Source of the DNA: Rhodopseudomonas sp. P2A-2r | GTDB lineage: Bacteria; Pseudomonadota; Alphaproteobacteria; Rhizobiales; Xanthobacteraceae | NCBI RefSeq assembly: GCF_026015985.1 | Contig: NZ_CP110389.1 | Span: 3,070,001 to 3,134,000, forward strand | Length of the DNA stretch: 64,000 nucleotides | Reading direction: 5' to 3' | Shown here: one piece after another, positions 16,702-26,506 of the stretch | Position numbering within the stretch: position 1 is the stretch's first letter | Layout: every line of letters starts with the position of its first letter | The notes under the pieces: generated by a model | Told to the model about the DNA's origin: nothing | Seen by the model: only the letters and a program-made list of their open reading frames with translations | Databases searched by the model: none | Made by a program: the position numbers and the translations under genes

Positions 16702-17998
16702 GTGCGGCCTCGACGGACAAAGCGGAGATCGGCAAACGCAACTCGACGATGGCGCCTCCGGTCGGGACGTTGGTGGCGGTCGCTTGCCCGCCGAGCTTGC
16801 GCAGCACGTTGACCACAAGAAACAGCCCAAGCCCGCTGCCCGGCTTCTGCTTGGTCGAGCGATACGGCTTGCCGAATTCAGCGAGCATATCCGGCGCAAA
16901 GCCCGGGCCGGCATCGCGGACGGCGATGCTCAACATCTCGCCGCTCTGGGTGATGTCGATGCCGACCCAGGCGGGCGAGGCTTCAAAGGCGTTGTCGAGG
17001 ACATTATACAGGATCTGCTGCAGCAGCACGTCGGAGGCGATCACAAAATCGCCAACAAGACGGTTGGTGTATTCGAACCGGCTCGGGTTGCGGCTTTCCT
17101 CCCAGTCATCGACCACGCCGTCGATGAAGTTAACGATGCTGGTGCGTTCGGAATTCTCGCCGCGTTCTTCGCCGGAGGAGCGCAGGATGCCGGATACGAT
17201 CGTTTTGCATCGCTTGAGCTGGGTCTGCATCTCGATGAGCTCGGCCTCCAGTTCGCCATCGGCGCGCAGCGCCGGCATCCGCTCCCAGTCGTTGAGGATC
17301 ACCGACATCGTTGCCAGCGGTGTTCCCAGCTCGTGCGCTGCACCCGAGGCGAGCAGCCCCATGCGGACGATATGTTCCTCCTCGGCCGATTGTTGGCGCA
17401 ATTCCGCGAGGCGCAGGTCCTGGTCGCGGACATTGCGATTGATGCGGGTGATGAACAGCACCAGCAGCACGGCAGCGAGCAGGAAGCAGATGAACATGCC
17501 GTAGATGTGCACGGCGAACAGCCGCGAATGCGCACCGCTGTGCATCGGCTCCGAAAATCCGATCTCGTTGTATGACGTAGTCAGCCAGATGAAGCATCCG
17601 CTGGTTACGGCAACGATGGTCCAGGTCGACCAGGTCTGCAGCAGCACGGCGCCGAGCACTGCCTGCAGCAGGAACAACGAAACAAAGGGATTGGTCGCGC
17701 CGCCGCTCAGGTAGAGCTGCGCCGTCAGTGTGACGACGTCGAGCAGAAGATCAAGAAACAGCTCGGTATTGATGATGATGGCGCCGCTGCTGTAGCGATA
17801 CAGGGTGATCAGGTTGAGCGCGATCAGAAACCCGATGATCGAAGCCATCTGCAAAACGGGCAGGGGGATGTCGAGCCAGAGCGTCGCGATGGCGATCGCG
17901 CCGATCTGCCCCGCGATCGCCAGCCAGCGCAGCGTCACCAGCAGCAGCAGGTTCTTGCTGTTGGTGATCTCCTGAATCGAAGCCTGTGGCAAAGTCAC
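16691..17998 (-). CDS. regB: Redox-sensing histidine kinase RegB (PrrB/ActS/RegS family)
   Basis: About 435 residues from a GTG at 17998. The N terminus has about six membrane helices, and the quinone-sensing heptapeptide GGATNPF is at residues 99-105. The H-box ASGAAHELGTPLATM follows with phospho-acceptor H222, then C264 in LKRCKT, matching the redox-active cysteine of RegB. N, G1 (DAGPGF) and G2 (GSGLGL) boxes follow. It senses ubiquinone/redox state and phosphorylates RegA. The same reading frame runs unbroken upstream into the transporter gene; an ATG at about 18066 is a possible longer start. Confidence 0.9.
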   Translation of the reverse strand: MTLPQASIQEITNSKNLLLLVTLRWLAIAGQIGAIAIATLWLDIPLPVLQMASIIGFLIALNLITLYRYSSGAIIINTELFLDLLLDVVTLTAQLYLSGGATNPFVSLFLLQAVLGAVLLQTWSTWTIVAVTSGCFIWLTTSYNEIGFSEPMHSGAHSRLFAVHIYGMFICFLLAAVLLVLFITRINRNVRDQDLRLAELRQQSAEEEHIVRMGLLASGAAHELGTPLATMSVILNDWERMPALRADGELEAELIEMQTQLKRCKTIVSGILRSSGEERGENSERTSIVNFIDGVVDDWEESRNPSRFEYTNRLVGDFVIASDVLLQQILYNVLDNAFEASPAWVGIDITQSGEMLSIAVRDAGPGFAPDMLAEFGKPYRSTKQKPGSGLGLFLVVNVLRKLGGQATATNVPTGGAIVELRLPISALSVEAAHVH

Positions 17999-18076
17999 GG
18001 CAGTCTCTTGATAGCGGCTGGCCCACAGAACGCAGCACGGTGCGGAAAGGTGGCCAAACGCTAGCATGGCGTGAGC

Positions 18077-18096
18077 CGCATCGCGAGTGCGATGCG
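18077..18096. repeat. 8-bp perfect hairpin between the transporter gene and regB
   Basis: CGCATCGC GAGT GCGATGCG forms a perfect stem with a four-base loop in the 121-bp gap. No T-run follows on the minus strand, so it is not a clear terminator; it might affect transcript processing between the two genes. Confidence 0.35.
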
Positions 18097-18119
18097 CGCG
18101 CTGCGTTCTTGCCGTGCGA

Positions 18120-19462
18120 TCAGGAAATCTTGCGTGCCAGCTCGGTGTTGATTCCCAGGGCGGCGAGGGTGGCCACCGCGCCGGACAGCAAATAGGCGCC
18201 GGCGGCGAGCAGTCCGAAATGATATGACAGGAACAATGCCACGAAGGGGCGAAACCGGCTCCGACGAGCCAGGCCAGATCCGACGTCAGCGCCGCGCCGG
18301 TGTACCGGTAGATGCTGCTGAAATTGGACGACACCACGCCGGACGATTGGCCGAACGACAGTCCGAGCAGGGCAAAGCCGGTGACCATGAACACCACTTC
18401 GCCGACCGCGCCGCCGTCCAGCAATTGCGGTGCAAATCCGCTGAATACCGCGATAGCCACGGCGGAGACGCCGAGCAGGGCGCGGCGGCCGTAACGGTCG
18501 GCAATCAATCCCGATGCAATGGTGGCGGCGATACCGACTACGGCGCCGACGATCTCGATGACCAGGAACCGGGTCGGATCTTCCTTGGTGAACAGGAACA
18601 CCCAGGACAGCGGGAACACGGTCACCATGTGAAACATTGCGAAACTGGCCAGCGGCGCAAAGGCGCCGATCGCGATGTCGCGGCCCTGATGGCGCACGGT
18701 CTCGATCACCGGGGAGGGCTGCAGTTCGCGGCTCTCGAACAGGTTTGCGTAATCCTGTGTCGAGACGATGCGCAACCGCGCGAACAAGGCGACGACGTTG
18801 ATGGCGAAGGCGACGAAGAACGGGTAGCGCCAGCCCCATTCCAGGAAGTCGGCCGCCGACAGGCTGGTGATGAAGAACGCGAACAGCGCGCTGGCGATGA
18901 TCAGGCCGATCGGCGCGCCGAGCTGCGGAATCATGGCGTACCAGCCGCGTTTTTCTTCCGGTGCGTTCAGCGCCAGCAGCGAGGCGAGTCCGTCCCAGGC
19001 ACCGCCCAGCGCCACGCCCTGTCCGAGACGAAACAGCGCCAGCAAAATGCCCGACCAGGCGCCGATCTCTGCATGCCCGGGCAGGAAGGCCACTGCGGCG
19101 GTCGAGCCGCCAAGAAGGAAGATGGCGATCGTCAGCTTGATGCCGCGGCCATATTCCCGATCGACCCAAATGAAGATCAGCGAGCCGATCGGGCGGGCGA
19201 TGAACGCCAGCGCAAAAATGGCGAAAGAATACAGCGTGGCGGTCAGCGGGTCGGTATTGGGAAACACCAGTTTCGGAAACACCAGCACCGACGCGATGGC
19301 ATAAACGAAGAAGTCGAAGAATTCCGAGGTTCGTCCGATAATGACGCCGATGGCGATCTCGCCGGGCGCGACATGCGCGTCATGGCGGGTGTTGATGCGC
19401 CGCGCATCATGTTCAATCGTCGTCGTGTCGGTGGCGGGCATCGAACTCATGACGTCAGTCAT
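18120..19462 (-). pseudogene. MHS-family (metabolite:H+ symporter) MFS transporter, single-base frameshift
   Basis: The N terminus reads RTSEFFDFFVYAIASVLVFPKLVFP, typical of the MHS branch of the major facilitator superfamily. About ten helices and the MFS loop motif ADRYGRRALLG follow. At the GGGG run 18246-18249 (minus-strand CCCC) one base is missing: VGAGFAP continues as SWHCSC in frame, whereas the expected FVALFLSYHFGLLAAGAYLLSG tail, ending LARKIS at 18120, lies one frame over. The corrected length is about 447 residues. Probably a carboxylate importer; substrate unknown. Transcribed toward regBA and divergent from cyoA. Confidence 0.8.
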
Positions 19463-19534
19463 TCCTTGGTCTTGATCTACAGAAGCCGCAGCCCTGCCTC
19501 GCGTCGGGGTACGCCATTCGGGCGCGGTGCGTGA

Positions 19535-19551
19535 TTGGACAAAATGTCCAA
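19535..19551. promoter_or_regulatory. Perfect 17-bp palindrome, probable operator in the transporter/cyoA divergent promoter
   Basis: TTGGACA AAA TGTCCAA: two perfect 7-bp arms with a 3-bp spacer, 73 bp from the transporter start and 37 bp from the cyoA start. The shape suits a dimeric repressor (GntR-, MarR- or Rrf2-like). It does not fit Fnr (TTGAT-N4-ATCAA). The regulator is unknown. Confidence 0.5.
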
Positions 19552-19587
19552 TGTGCGCTGCGGCACGGCGGGTATATCAGCCCGCTG

Positions 19588-20799
19588 ATGCGCATATCTC
19601 TTCACGGCCTGCTGAGCCGCTCATCCCTCTGTCGCGTCGCAATTCTGACTCCGCTTGCGGTATTGTTGTCTGGCTGCGACGCGGTGGTCCTTAGCCCCGC
19701 CGGCGACGTGGCCGCACGGCAGCGTGACCTGCTGCTGATCTCCACCGGGCTGATGCTTCTTATCATCATTCCTGTGCTCGCGCTGACCGTGTTGTTTGCC
19801 TGGCGCTATCGCGCGGCGAATACCGACGCGCGTTATGAGCCGGACTGGGATCACTCGACGCAGCTCGAACTGGCGATCTGGGGCGCGCCGCTGCTGATCA
19901 TCATCTGCCTCGGTGCCATCACCTGGACCGGAACCCATCTGCTCGATCCCTACCGGCCGATCGAGCGGATCGTCTCCGGCCAGCCGGTCAAGCCCGGCAC
20001 GGAGCCCCTGAAGGTCCAGGTCGTGGCGCTCGACTGGAAGTGGCTGTTCATCTATCCGCAGCTTGGCATTGCCACCGTCAACGAACTGGCCGCGCCGGTG
20101 GACCGGCCGATCAGCTTCGAGATCACCTCCGCGACAGTGATGAACTCGTTTTATATTCCGGCGCTGGCCGGGCAGATCTATGCCATGCCGGCGATGCAGA
20201 CGAGGCTCAGCGCCGTGATCAATGCGCCGGGCGACTATGACGGCTTCTCCGCCAATTACAGCGGCGCGGGCTTTTCCGGGATGAAGTTCCGCTTCCACGG
20301 TCAGAGTGTCGCCGACTTCGATGCCTGGGTGGCCAAGGTCAGGAAAGCTGGCGGCGCGCTCGGTCGCGATGGCTACCTCGCGCTCGAGAAGCCCAGCGAA
20401 AACGAGCCGGTGCGCTATTACGCCTCGGTGGACGCGGATCTCTACCACGCTGCGCTCAACATGTGCGTGCAACCCGGCAAGATGTGCATGGACGAGATGA
20501 TGCACATCGACGCCAAAGGCGGTGGCGGCGTGACCAGCATCAACAACGTGCTGCCGCAGGCCGCCGACAAATATGCCCGCCGCGCTTCGCCGCTCACCGC
20601 GTCACCAACCTTTGTCGCTGCGCTCTGTACCGTCGCGGAGCCGATGGGCGTCGTAAGCGCCGACACTTCGTCGTCGCGAATCTTTCCGCGCGATCCGGCT
20701 GGCATCACCGGAGCGGGCTTGCCGAAGCCAGGTCTTTCAAATGCAAGCCTGCCGCGCCTGCGGCCGTTCAGCATTGCCGGCCTCGGTCAGCCCAGCTAA
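19588..20799 (+). CDS. cyoA: Cytochrome bo3 ubiquinol oxidase subunit II
   Basis: About 403 residues from the ATG at 19588; an in-frame GTG at 19531 would put the palindrome inside the gene and is less likely. It has a lipoprotein signal with lipobox LLSGC, two membrane helices (LLLISTGLMLLIIIPVLALTVLFAWRY and LAIWGAPLLIIICLGAITW), and a periplasmic cupredoxin domain. That domain lacks the CuA ligands, as expected of a quinol rather than cytochrome c oxidase. It contains VVALDWKWLFIYP and MPAMQTRLSAVIN. First gene of cyoABCD. Confidence 0.94.
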   Translation: MRISLHGLLSRSSLCRVAILTPLAVLLSGCDAVVLSPAGDVAARQRDLLLISTGLMLLIIIPVLALTVLFAWRYRAANTDARYEPDWDHSTQLELAIWGAPLLIIICLGAITWTGTHLLDPYRPIERIVSGQPVKPGTEPLKVQVVALDWKWLFIYPQLGIATVNELAAPVDRPISFEITSATVMNSFYIPALAGQIYAMPAMQTRLSAVINAPGDYDGFSANYSGAGFSGMKFRFHGQSVADFDAWVAKVRKAGGALGRDGYLALEKPSENEPVRYYASVDADLYHAALNMCVQPGKMCMDEMMHIDAKGGGGVTSINNVLPQAADKYARRASPLTASPTFVAALCTVAEPMGVVSADTSSSRIFPRDPAGITGAGLPKPGLSNASLPRLRPFSIAGLGQPS

Positions 20800-20841
20800 T
20801 CGGCCAGCCCAGCCAATCACACCTTCGAAACGGTTTTGAAT

Positions 20842-22845
20842 ATGTCGACGCCTGAACTTGCGACTAGCCCGATATTCGGCCGCCTCACGCTGGAATCCTT
20901 CCCGCTGCATGAGCCGATTCTGCTGGTCACCTTCATCGGAGTGCTGCTGGGCGGCGTCGCGGTGGTCGGCGCGGTGACGTACTTCAAGCTGTGGGGCTAT
21001 TTGTGGAAGGAATGGTTGACCAGCGTCGATCACAAGAAGATCGGCATCATGTACTGCATCCTCGGCCTGATCATGCTGCTGCGCGGATTCGCCGATGCGC
21101 TGATGATGCGCGCCCAGCAGGCCATGGCGTTCGGTGCCAATGACGGTTTCCTGCCGGCGCATCATTACGACCAGATCTTCACCGCGCACGGCGTGATCAT
21201 GATCTTCTTCGTGGCGATGCCGTTCGTCACCGGCCTGATGAATTTCGTGGTGCCGCTGCAGATCGGCGCCCGCGACGTGTCGTTTCCGTTCCTTAACAAT
21301 TTCAGCTTCTGGATGACCGTCGGCGGCGCCGTGCTGGTGATGATGTCGCTGTTCGTCGGCGAGTTCGCCCGCACCGGCTGGCTGGCCTATCCGCCGCTGT
21401 CGGGCATCGGCTACAGTCCGGACGTGGGCGTCGATTATTACATTTGGGCGCTGCAGGTGGCCGGCGTCGGGACCACGCTCTCCGGCATCAACTTGATTGC
21501 CACCATCGTCAAGATGCGCGCGCCCGGCATGTCCTGGATGAAGATGCCGATCTTCGTCTGGACCTCCTTGTGCACCAACATTCTGATCGTCGCGTCCTTC
21601 CCGGTGCTGACCGCGGTCCTGGCGATGCTGTCGCTGGACCGCTACGTCGGCACCAACTTCTTCACCAACGATCTCGGCGGCAACCCGATGATGTACGTGA
21701 ACCTGATCTGGATCTGGGGCCATCCCGAGGTCTACATCCTGGTTCTCCCGGCGTTCGGCATCTTCTCGGAAGTCGTCTCGACCTTCGCCGGCAAGCGCCT
21801 GTTCGGCTACACCTCGATGGTCTACGCCACCGCCGTCATCACCATCCTGTCCTACCTCGTCTGGCTGCATCACTTCTTCACCATGGGGTCGGGCGCCAGC
21901 GTCAACTCGTTCTTCGGCATCACGACGATGGTGATCTCGATTCCGACCGGCGCGAAGATCTTCAACTGGCTGTTCACCATGTATCGCGGCCGCATCCGTT
22001 TCGAGCTGCCGATGATGTGGACCATCGCCTTCATGATCACCTTCGTGCTCGGTGGCATGACCGGCGTGCTGCTGGCAGTGCCGCCGGCCGACTTCGTGCT
22101 GCACAACAGCCTGTTCCTGATCGCCCATTTCCACAACGTGATCATCGGTGGCGTGCTGTTCGGCATCTTCGCCGGCGTCAACTACTGGTTCCCGAAGGCG
22201 TTCGGTTTCAAGCTCGATCCGTTCTGGGGCAAGATCTCGTTCTGGTTCTGGGTGGTCGGCTTCTATTTCGCCTTCATGCCGCTCTACGTGCTCGGCCTGA
22301 TGGGCGTGACGCGCCGTCTGCGCCACTTCGACGATCCGTCGTACCAGATCTGGTTCATGATCGCCGCCTTCGGCGCCGTGCTGGTCGCGATCGGAATCGG
22401 CGCCATGCTGATGCAGTTCTTCGTCAGCATTCGCGACCGCGAGCGTCTGCGGGACGTCACCGGCGATCCCTGGAACGGCCGTACGCTGGAGTGGTCGACG
22501 TCATCGCCGCCGCCGGATTACAATTTCGCCTTCACCCCGGTGATCTATGACGGCGACACCTATGCCGACATGAAGAAGCGCGGCTATGTCCGTCCGGTCT
22601 CCGGCTTCAAGGCGATCCACATGCCGAGGAGCACCGGCACCGGCGTCGTTCTCGCAGGCCTCAGTGTCGTGTTCGGGGTCGGCATGATCTGGTACATCTG
22701 GTGGCTGGCGGCGCTGAGCTTCGTGGCGCTGCTCGCCGTCGCCATCCACCACACCTTCAACTATCACCGCGACTACCACATTCCTGTGGAAGAGGTGATC
22801 GCGACCGAAGATGCGCGCACGCAACTGCTCGCGGCCGGAGCCTGA
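20842..22845 (+). CDS. cyoB: Cytochrome bo3 ubiquinol oxidase subunit I
   Basis: A 667-residue heme-copper oxidase core protein with about 14-15 membrane helices. Diagnostic motifs are [14 protein letters not shown] near the N terminus, [10 protein letters not shown] (low-spin heme His), [17 protein letters not shown] (CuB His and cross-linked Tyr), [17 protein letters not shown] [12 protein letters not shown], and [11 protein letters not shown] (heme ligands). It reduces O2 to water with electrons from ubiquinol while pumping protons. The ATG at 20842 is used; a TTG at 20836 is in frame. Second gene of the operon. Confidence 0.96.
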   Translation: MSTPELATSPIFGRLTLESFPLHEPILLVTFIGVLLGGVAVVGAVTYFKLWGYLWKEWLTSVDHKKIGIMYCILGLIMLLRGFADALMMRAQQAMAFGANDGFLPAHHYDQIFTAHGVIMIFFVAMPFVTGLMNFVVPLQIGARDVSFPFLNNFSFWMTVGGAVLVMMSLFVGEFARTGWLAYPPLSGIGYSPDVGVDYYIWALQVAGVGTTLSGINLIATIVKMRAPGMSWMKMPIFVWTSLCTNILIVASFPVLTAVLAMLSLDRYVGTNFFTNDLGGNPMMYVNLIWIWGHPEVYILVLPAFGIFSEVVSTFAGKRLFGYTSMVYATAVITILSYLVWLHHFFTMGSGASVNSFFGITTMVISIPTGAKIFNWLFTMYRGRIRFELPMMWTIAFMITFVLGGMTGVLLAVPPADFVLHNSLFLIAHFHNVIIGGVLFGIFAGVNYWFPKAFGFKLDPFWGKISFWFWVVGFYFAFMPLYVLGLMGVTRRLRHFDDPSYQIWFMIAAFGAVLVAIGIGAMLMQFFVSIRDRERLRDVTGDPWNGRTLEWSTSSPPPDYNFAFTPVIYDGDTYADMKKRGYVRPVSGFKAIHMPRSTGTGVVLAGLSVVFGVGMIWYIWWLAALSFVALLAVAIHHTFNYHRDYHIPVEEVIATEDARTQLLAAGA

Positions 22846-22848
22846 TCG

Positions 22849-23484
22849 ATGTCCAGCGCCAACATCATTCCCGCGGCCGACACCGAGCTGCCGGCCTTCT
22901 ATGTGGCCGACGAGCACGATCATCCCGAAGGCATGAGCACCATGCTCGGCTTCTGGATCTACATCATGAGCGATTGTCTCATTTTCGCGATCCTGTTCGC
23001 GACCTACGGCGTGCTCGGCGCCAACTATGCCGCAGGTCCTTCGCCGAAGGACCTGTTCGAGCTGCCGACGGTGGCCGTCAACACCGCCATGCTGCTGCTG
23101 TCGTCGATCACCTACGGCTTCGCCATGCTGTCGATGGAGGAAGGCAAGCAGCGCTCCATGCAGATCTGGCTGGCCCTGACCGGCCTGTTCGGCCTCGCGT
23201 TTCTGGGCATCGAGCTGCACGAATTCCACACGCTGATCCATGCCGGTGCCACGCCGCAGCGCAGCGGCTTCCTGTCGGCGTTCTTCACGCTGGTCGGCAC
23301 CCACGGCCTGCACGTCACCTTCGGCCTGGTCTGGCTGGTGACGCTGATGACGCAGGTCGCCAGGCACGGCCTGATCGCGGCCAACAAGCGCCGCCTGATG
23401 TGCCTCAGCCTGTTCTGGCATTTCCTCGACGTGATCTGGATCGGCGTCTTCACCTTTGTCTACCTTCTGGGAATGCTGCGATGA
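22849..23484 (+). CDS. cyoC: Cytochrome bo3 ubiquinol oxidase subunit III
   Basis: A 211-residue membrane protein with five helices, starting 3 bp after cyoB. Features include TMLGFWIYIMSDCLIFAILFATYG, the conserved Glu-bearing helix AFLGIELHEFHTLI, and GTHGLHVTFGLVWLVTLM, all typical of oxidase subunit III of the quinol oxidase class. Its stop overlaps the cyoD start by ATGA. It stabilises the proton-pumping core in the inner membrane. Confidence 0.95.
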   Translation: MSSANIIPAADTELPAFYVADEHDHPEGMSTMLGFWIYIMSDCLIFAILFATYGVLGANYAAGPSPKDLFELPTVAVNTAMLLLSSITYGFAMLSMEEGKQRSMQIWLALTGLFGLAFLGIELHEFHTLIHAGATPQRSGFLSAFFTLVGTHGLHVTFGLVWLVTLMTQVARHGLIAANKRRLMCLSLFWHFLDVIWIGVFTFVYLLGMLR

Positions 23485-23867
23485 CCGCCCACGCCGAAAC
23501 TGGCCACGACGCTGGCCACCATGCCGCCGATGCGCCGTCCCACGGCACGCGCAGGAGCTACCTGATCGGCTTCGGTCTTTCGGTGATTCTCACGGCGATT
23601 CCGTTCTGGCTGGTGATGTCCGGCGTGATCACCAGCAAGCAGGTCACCGCGTTTCTGGTGATAGGCTTCGCGCTGGTGCAGATCGTGGTCCACATGATCT
23701 ACTTCCTGCACATGGACACCAAGTCGGAGGGCGGCTGGACCATCATGGCGCTGCTGTTCACGATCGTGATCATTGTGATCGCGCTCAGCGGCTCGCTGTG
23801 GGTCATGTTCCATCTGAATACCAACATGATGCCCATGTCGCCGGACATGATGAAGCAGATGCCGTGA
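23481..23867 (+). CDS. cyoD: Cytochrome bo3 ubiquinol oxidase subunit IV
   Basis: A 128-residue protein with a His-rich N-terminal tail (AETGHDAGHHAADAPSHG) and three membrane helices. These include YLIGFGLSVILTAIPFWLVMSG and the strongly conserved VHMIYFLHMDTKSEGGW segment of CyoD. The Met-rich C terminus reads TNMMPMSPDMMKQMP. The start overlaps cyoC (ATGA) and its TGA overlaps the GTG of the SURF1 gene, so four genes are tightly coupled. Confidence 0.94.
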   Translation: MTAHAETGHDAGHHAADAPSHGTRRSYLIGFGLSVILTAIPFWLVMSGVITSKQVTAFLVIGFALVQIVVHMIYFLHMDTKSEGGWTIMALLFTIVIIVIALSGSLWVMFHLNTNMMPMSPDMMKQMP

Positions 23868-24591
23868 CCAAAGCGGGCGCAGGCGCGGCACGTTCGCCTC
23901 GCTCGCGCTTGCGGCTCTATCTGCTGTGCGCGTTGGCTGCGCTCATCTGGGCCGGCCTGGCTGCGCTCGGCGTCTGGCAGCTCGAGCGCCGGGTCTGGAA
24001 GCTGAATCTCATCAGCCAGATCGACCAACGGGTGGATGCCCCCTCGTTGACGCCCCGGGGCCGGCTGCCTGGCCCGCCATCTCGGCATCCACCGATGCCT
24101 ACCGCCATGTCCGTGCCGCCGGCACCTGGCTCACCGGCCGCGACACCTTGGTGCAGGCGGTCACCGCGCTGGGCGGCGGCTATTGGCTGATGACCCCGCT
24201 GCGCACCGACGCCGGTTTTACCATCCTGATCAATCGCGGCTTTGTCTCGTCGGAGTATAAACCCGCAGCAACAGGCGCAGTGGGTCAACGCGTCGAGATC
24301 ACCGGCCTGTTGCGCATCACCGAGCCCAAAGGTGGTTTTCTCAGGTCGAACGATCCCGCCGCCGATCGCTGGTACGCCCGTGACGTCGCCGCCATCGCCG
24401 CGGCGCGGGGCCTTACCGATGTCGCGCCATATTTCATCGATGCCGCTGCGACTCCGGGCGCGGCCGGGCCGGTGGGCGGCCTGACCGTGATCAGCCTTCC
24501 CAACAATCATCTGGTCTATGCCGTCACCTGGTTTGCGCTGGCGGCCATGGCCGCCGCGGCCGGCGTGCATCTGGTACGTAGCGAGCGGTAG
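23864..24591 (+). pseudogene. SURF1-family oxidase assembly protein, single-base frameshift
   Basis: From the GTG at 23864 the frame gives a basic N terminus, a membrane helix (YLLCALAALIWAGLAALGVWQLERR, where GxWQLxRR is the SURF1 signature) and NLISQIDQRVDAP. At CCCCGGGG (24053-24060) one base is missing. The next frame continues GPAAWPAISASTDAYRHVRAAGTWL, INRGFV, GLLRITEPKGGF, and NNHLVYAVTWFALA (second helix). The corrected length is about 242 residues. SURF1 proteins assist heme insertion during terminal oxidase assembly, matching the position at the end of the cyo operon. Confidence 0.85.
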
Positions 24592-24709
24592 TTGGTCCCG
24601 GCCGGGTCGGGCTGGAGATCGACGGTAAGATGGCCTAAGAGACCCCGATGGCCGTCTTGACGCCCGGCGGTTGTCGCTGCTCGGCGACGTTCCCGCTTAA
24701 GGATCAACC

Positions 24710-26227
24710 GTGACCGATTACGTTCGCAGAATTCTCGATACGCGGGTCTATGACGTGGCGCTGCGGACCCCGCTCGACCCGATGGTGCGGCTCGGTGCGC
24801 GGCTGGATTGCCCGGTGCTGCTCAAGCGCGAGGACCTGCAGCCGATCTTCTCGTTCAAGATCCGCGGCGCCTACAACAAGATCGCGCAACTCTCGCCGGC
24901 GCAGCGCGCCGCCGGCGTGATCTGCGCCTCGGCCGGCAACCACGCCCAGGGCGTGGCGCTGTCGGCGCAGCGGCTCGGCATCAAGGCGACCATCGTGATG
25001 CCGGTCACCACGCCGCCGATCAAGGTCGATGCCGTCCGCTACTGGGGCGGCAACGCCATCCTGTTCGGCGACACCTTCGACGAAGCCTCGGCCCATGCCC
25101 GGCACCTCGAGAAGGAGGGCGGCCTGACCTTCGTGCATCCCTATGACGATCCCGATGTGATCGCCGGGCAGGGCACCATCGGCATGGAGATCCTGCAGCA
25201 GCATCCCGATCCGATCGAGGCGGTGTTCGTGCCGATCGGCGGCGGCGGGCTGGCGGCCGGCGTGGCGTCCTTCATCAAGTTCCTGCGGCCGGAGACGAAG
25301 GTGATCGGCGTCGAGCCGGCCGATGCGGCCTCCATGCAGGCGGCGATCGCGGCCGGCGGGCGCGTGGTGCTGGACCGCGTCGGGCTGTTCGCCGACGGCG
25401 TCGCCGTGCGCCAGGCCGGTGTCGAGACCTTCCGCATCTGCCGCGACCTGCTGGACGACATCATCACCGCCGACACCGACGAGATGTGCGCCGCCATCAA
25501 GGACATCTTCGAGGACACGCGGGTGCTGTCCGAGCCTGCCGGCGCGCTGGCACTGGCCGGGCTGAAGAGCTACGTGGCCGCCCATCCGACGCGGACCGGC
25601 GCGCTGATCGCCATCAACAGCGGCGCCAACCTCAACTTCGACCGGTTGCGCCACGTCGCCGAGCGCGCCGAGATCGGCGAGGCGCGCGAGATCCTGCTCG
25701 GCGTCACCATTCCGGAACAGCCCGGCAGCTATCGCCGCTTCATCCAGACCATCGGCAACCACACCATCACCGAATTCAACTATCGCTATGCCGATGCCGC
25801 GGAGGCCAATGTCTTTGTTGGCCTCAAGCTGAACAACGTCTCCGACAAGAAGGCCGCGCTGATCGCCGAGTTGCGCGCGCTCGGCTACAAGGTGCTCGAC
25901 GTCAGCGCCGATGAAACCGCCAAGCTGCATATCCGCTATATGGTCGGCGGCCGCGCCCCGCCGGCGTTGCGCGACGAGGTGATCCTGCGCTTCGAATTCC
26001 CGGAACGGCCGGGGGCGCTGCTGAAGTTTCTCGACCAGATGGGACCGGACTGGAACATCACTTTGTTCCACTACCGTAACCACGGCGCCGATTACGGCCG
26101 CGTGCTGGTCGGCATCGAGGTGCCCGCCGCCGACCGACCGCGGCTGACCGAGCGTCTGGCTCTGCTCGGCTACCCCTATGAGGACGAGACCAGCAATCCG
26201 GTGTATCGGATGTTCCTGAACGGGTAG
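24710..26227 (+). CDS. ilvA: Threonine ammonia-lyase, biosynthetic type
   Basis: A 505-residue PLP enzyme converting threonine to 2-oxobutyrate, the first step of isoleucine synthesis. PLP-binding K50 is in FSFKIRGAYNK, the SAGNHAQGVA loop and the GGGGLAAGV phosphate-binding loop are present. Two C-terminal ACT-like regulatory segments (about residues 335-405 and 425-500, EFPERPGALLKFLDQMG) indicate allosteric control by isoleucine/valine. The GTG at 24710 has AAGGA at 24699-24703. It stands alone, 118 bp after the SURF1 gene. Confidence 0.93.
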   Translation: MTDYVRRILDTRVYDVALRTPLDPMVRLGARLDCPVLLKREDLQPIFSFKIRGAYNKIAQLSPAQRAAGVICASAGNHAQGVALSAQRLGIKATIVMPVTTPPIKVDAVRYWGGNAILFGDTFDEASAHARHLEKEGGLTFVHPYDDPDVIAGQGTIGMEILQQHPDPIEAVFVPIGGGGLAAGVASFIKFLRPETKVIGVEPADAASMQAAIAAGGRVVLDRVGLFADGVAVRQAGVETFRICRDLLDDIITADTDEMCAAIKDIFEDTRVLSEPAGALALAGLKSYVAAHPTRTGALIAINSGANLNFDRLRHVAERAEIGEAREILLGVTIPEQPGSYRRFIQTIGNHTITEFNYRYADAAEANVFVGLKLNNVSDKKAALIAELRALGYKVLDVSADETAKLHIRYMVGGRAPPALRDEVILRFEFPERPGALLKFLDQMGPDWNITLFHYRNHGADYGRVLVGIEVPAADRPRLTERLALLGYPYEDETSNPVYRMFLNG

Positions 26228-26250
26228 GCGATTAGCTGGCGACGTAGCGG

Positions 26251-26387
26251 GTAGGGCGGGTTAGGCGAAGCTGTAACCCGCCGCCGAGATTGTGCCCAGT
26301 GACTAAGAGGCATCTGTTCGCTAAACCGAGCGATGCGCCCGGGTTGGATCTGCTGGCGGATTACGCCTTCGGCTAATCCGCCCTACG
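26251..26387. repeat. Bradyrhizobial-type palindromic repeat pair (REP-like)
   Basis: Two hairpins of identical geometry sit 100 bp apart. GGCGGGTTA...TAACCCGCC is at 26255-26282 and GGCGGATTA...TAATCCGCC at 26355-26382. The outer ends GTAGGGCGG and CCGCCCTAC are also inverted. The second hairpin contains CGCCTTCGGC. This is the common dispersed repeat of many Proteobacteria, here between ilvA and the next gene. Confidence 0.75.
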
Positions 26388-26506
26388 TGGCCTGCCCATT
26401 TTTCGCTTTGTTGCGATGCTTAACCAAATGCCAACACAGTCCGGCCAAAGTCAGATGGCAGGTGGATGCCTGCCGTCCGCCGCCCCTTACCGGTCCCGAT
26501 CGCTCC

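Noticed and set aside
18224..19534. A 436-codon forward frame opposite the transporter
   Set aside because: Arg/Gln/Gly/Asp-rich shadow of a membrane-protein gene on the other strand.
20737..22326. A 529-codon open frame antisense to cyoB
   Set aside because: It is rich in His/Asp/Gln/Arg and has no domain; the opposite strand encodes an unmistakable oxidase subunit I. GC-rich third positions commonly leave the antisense frame open.
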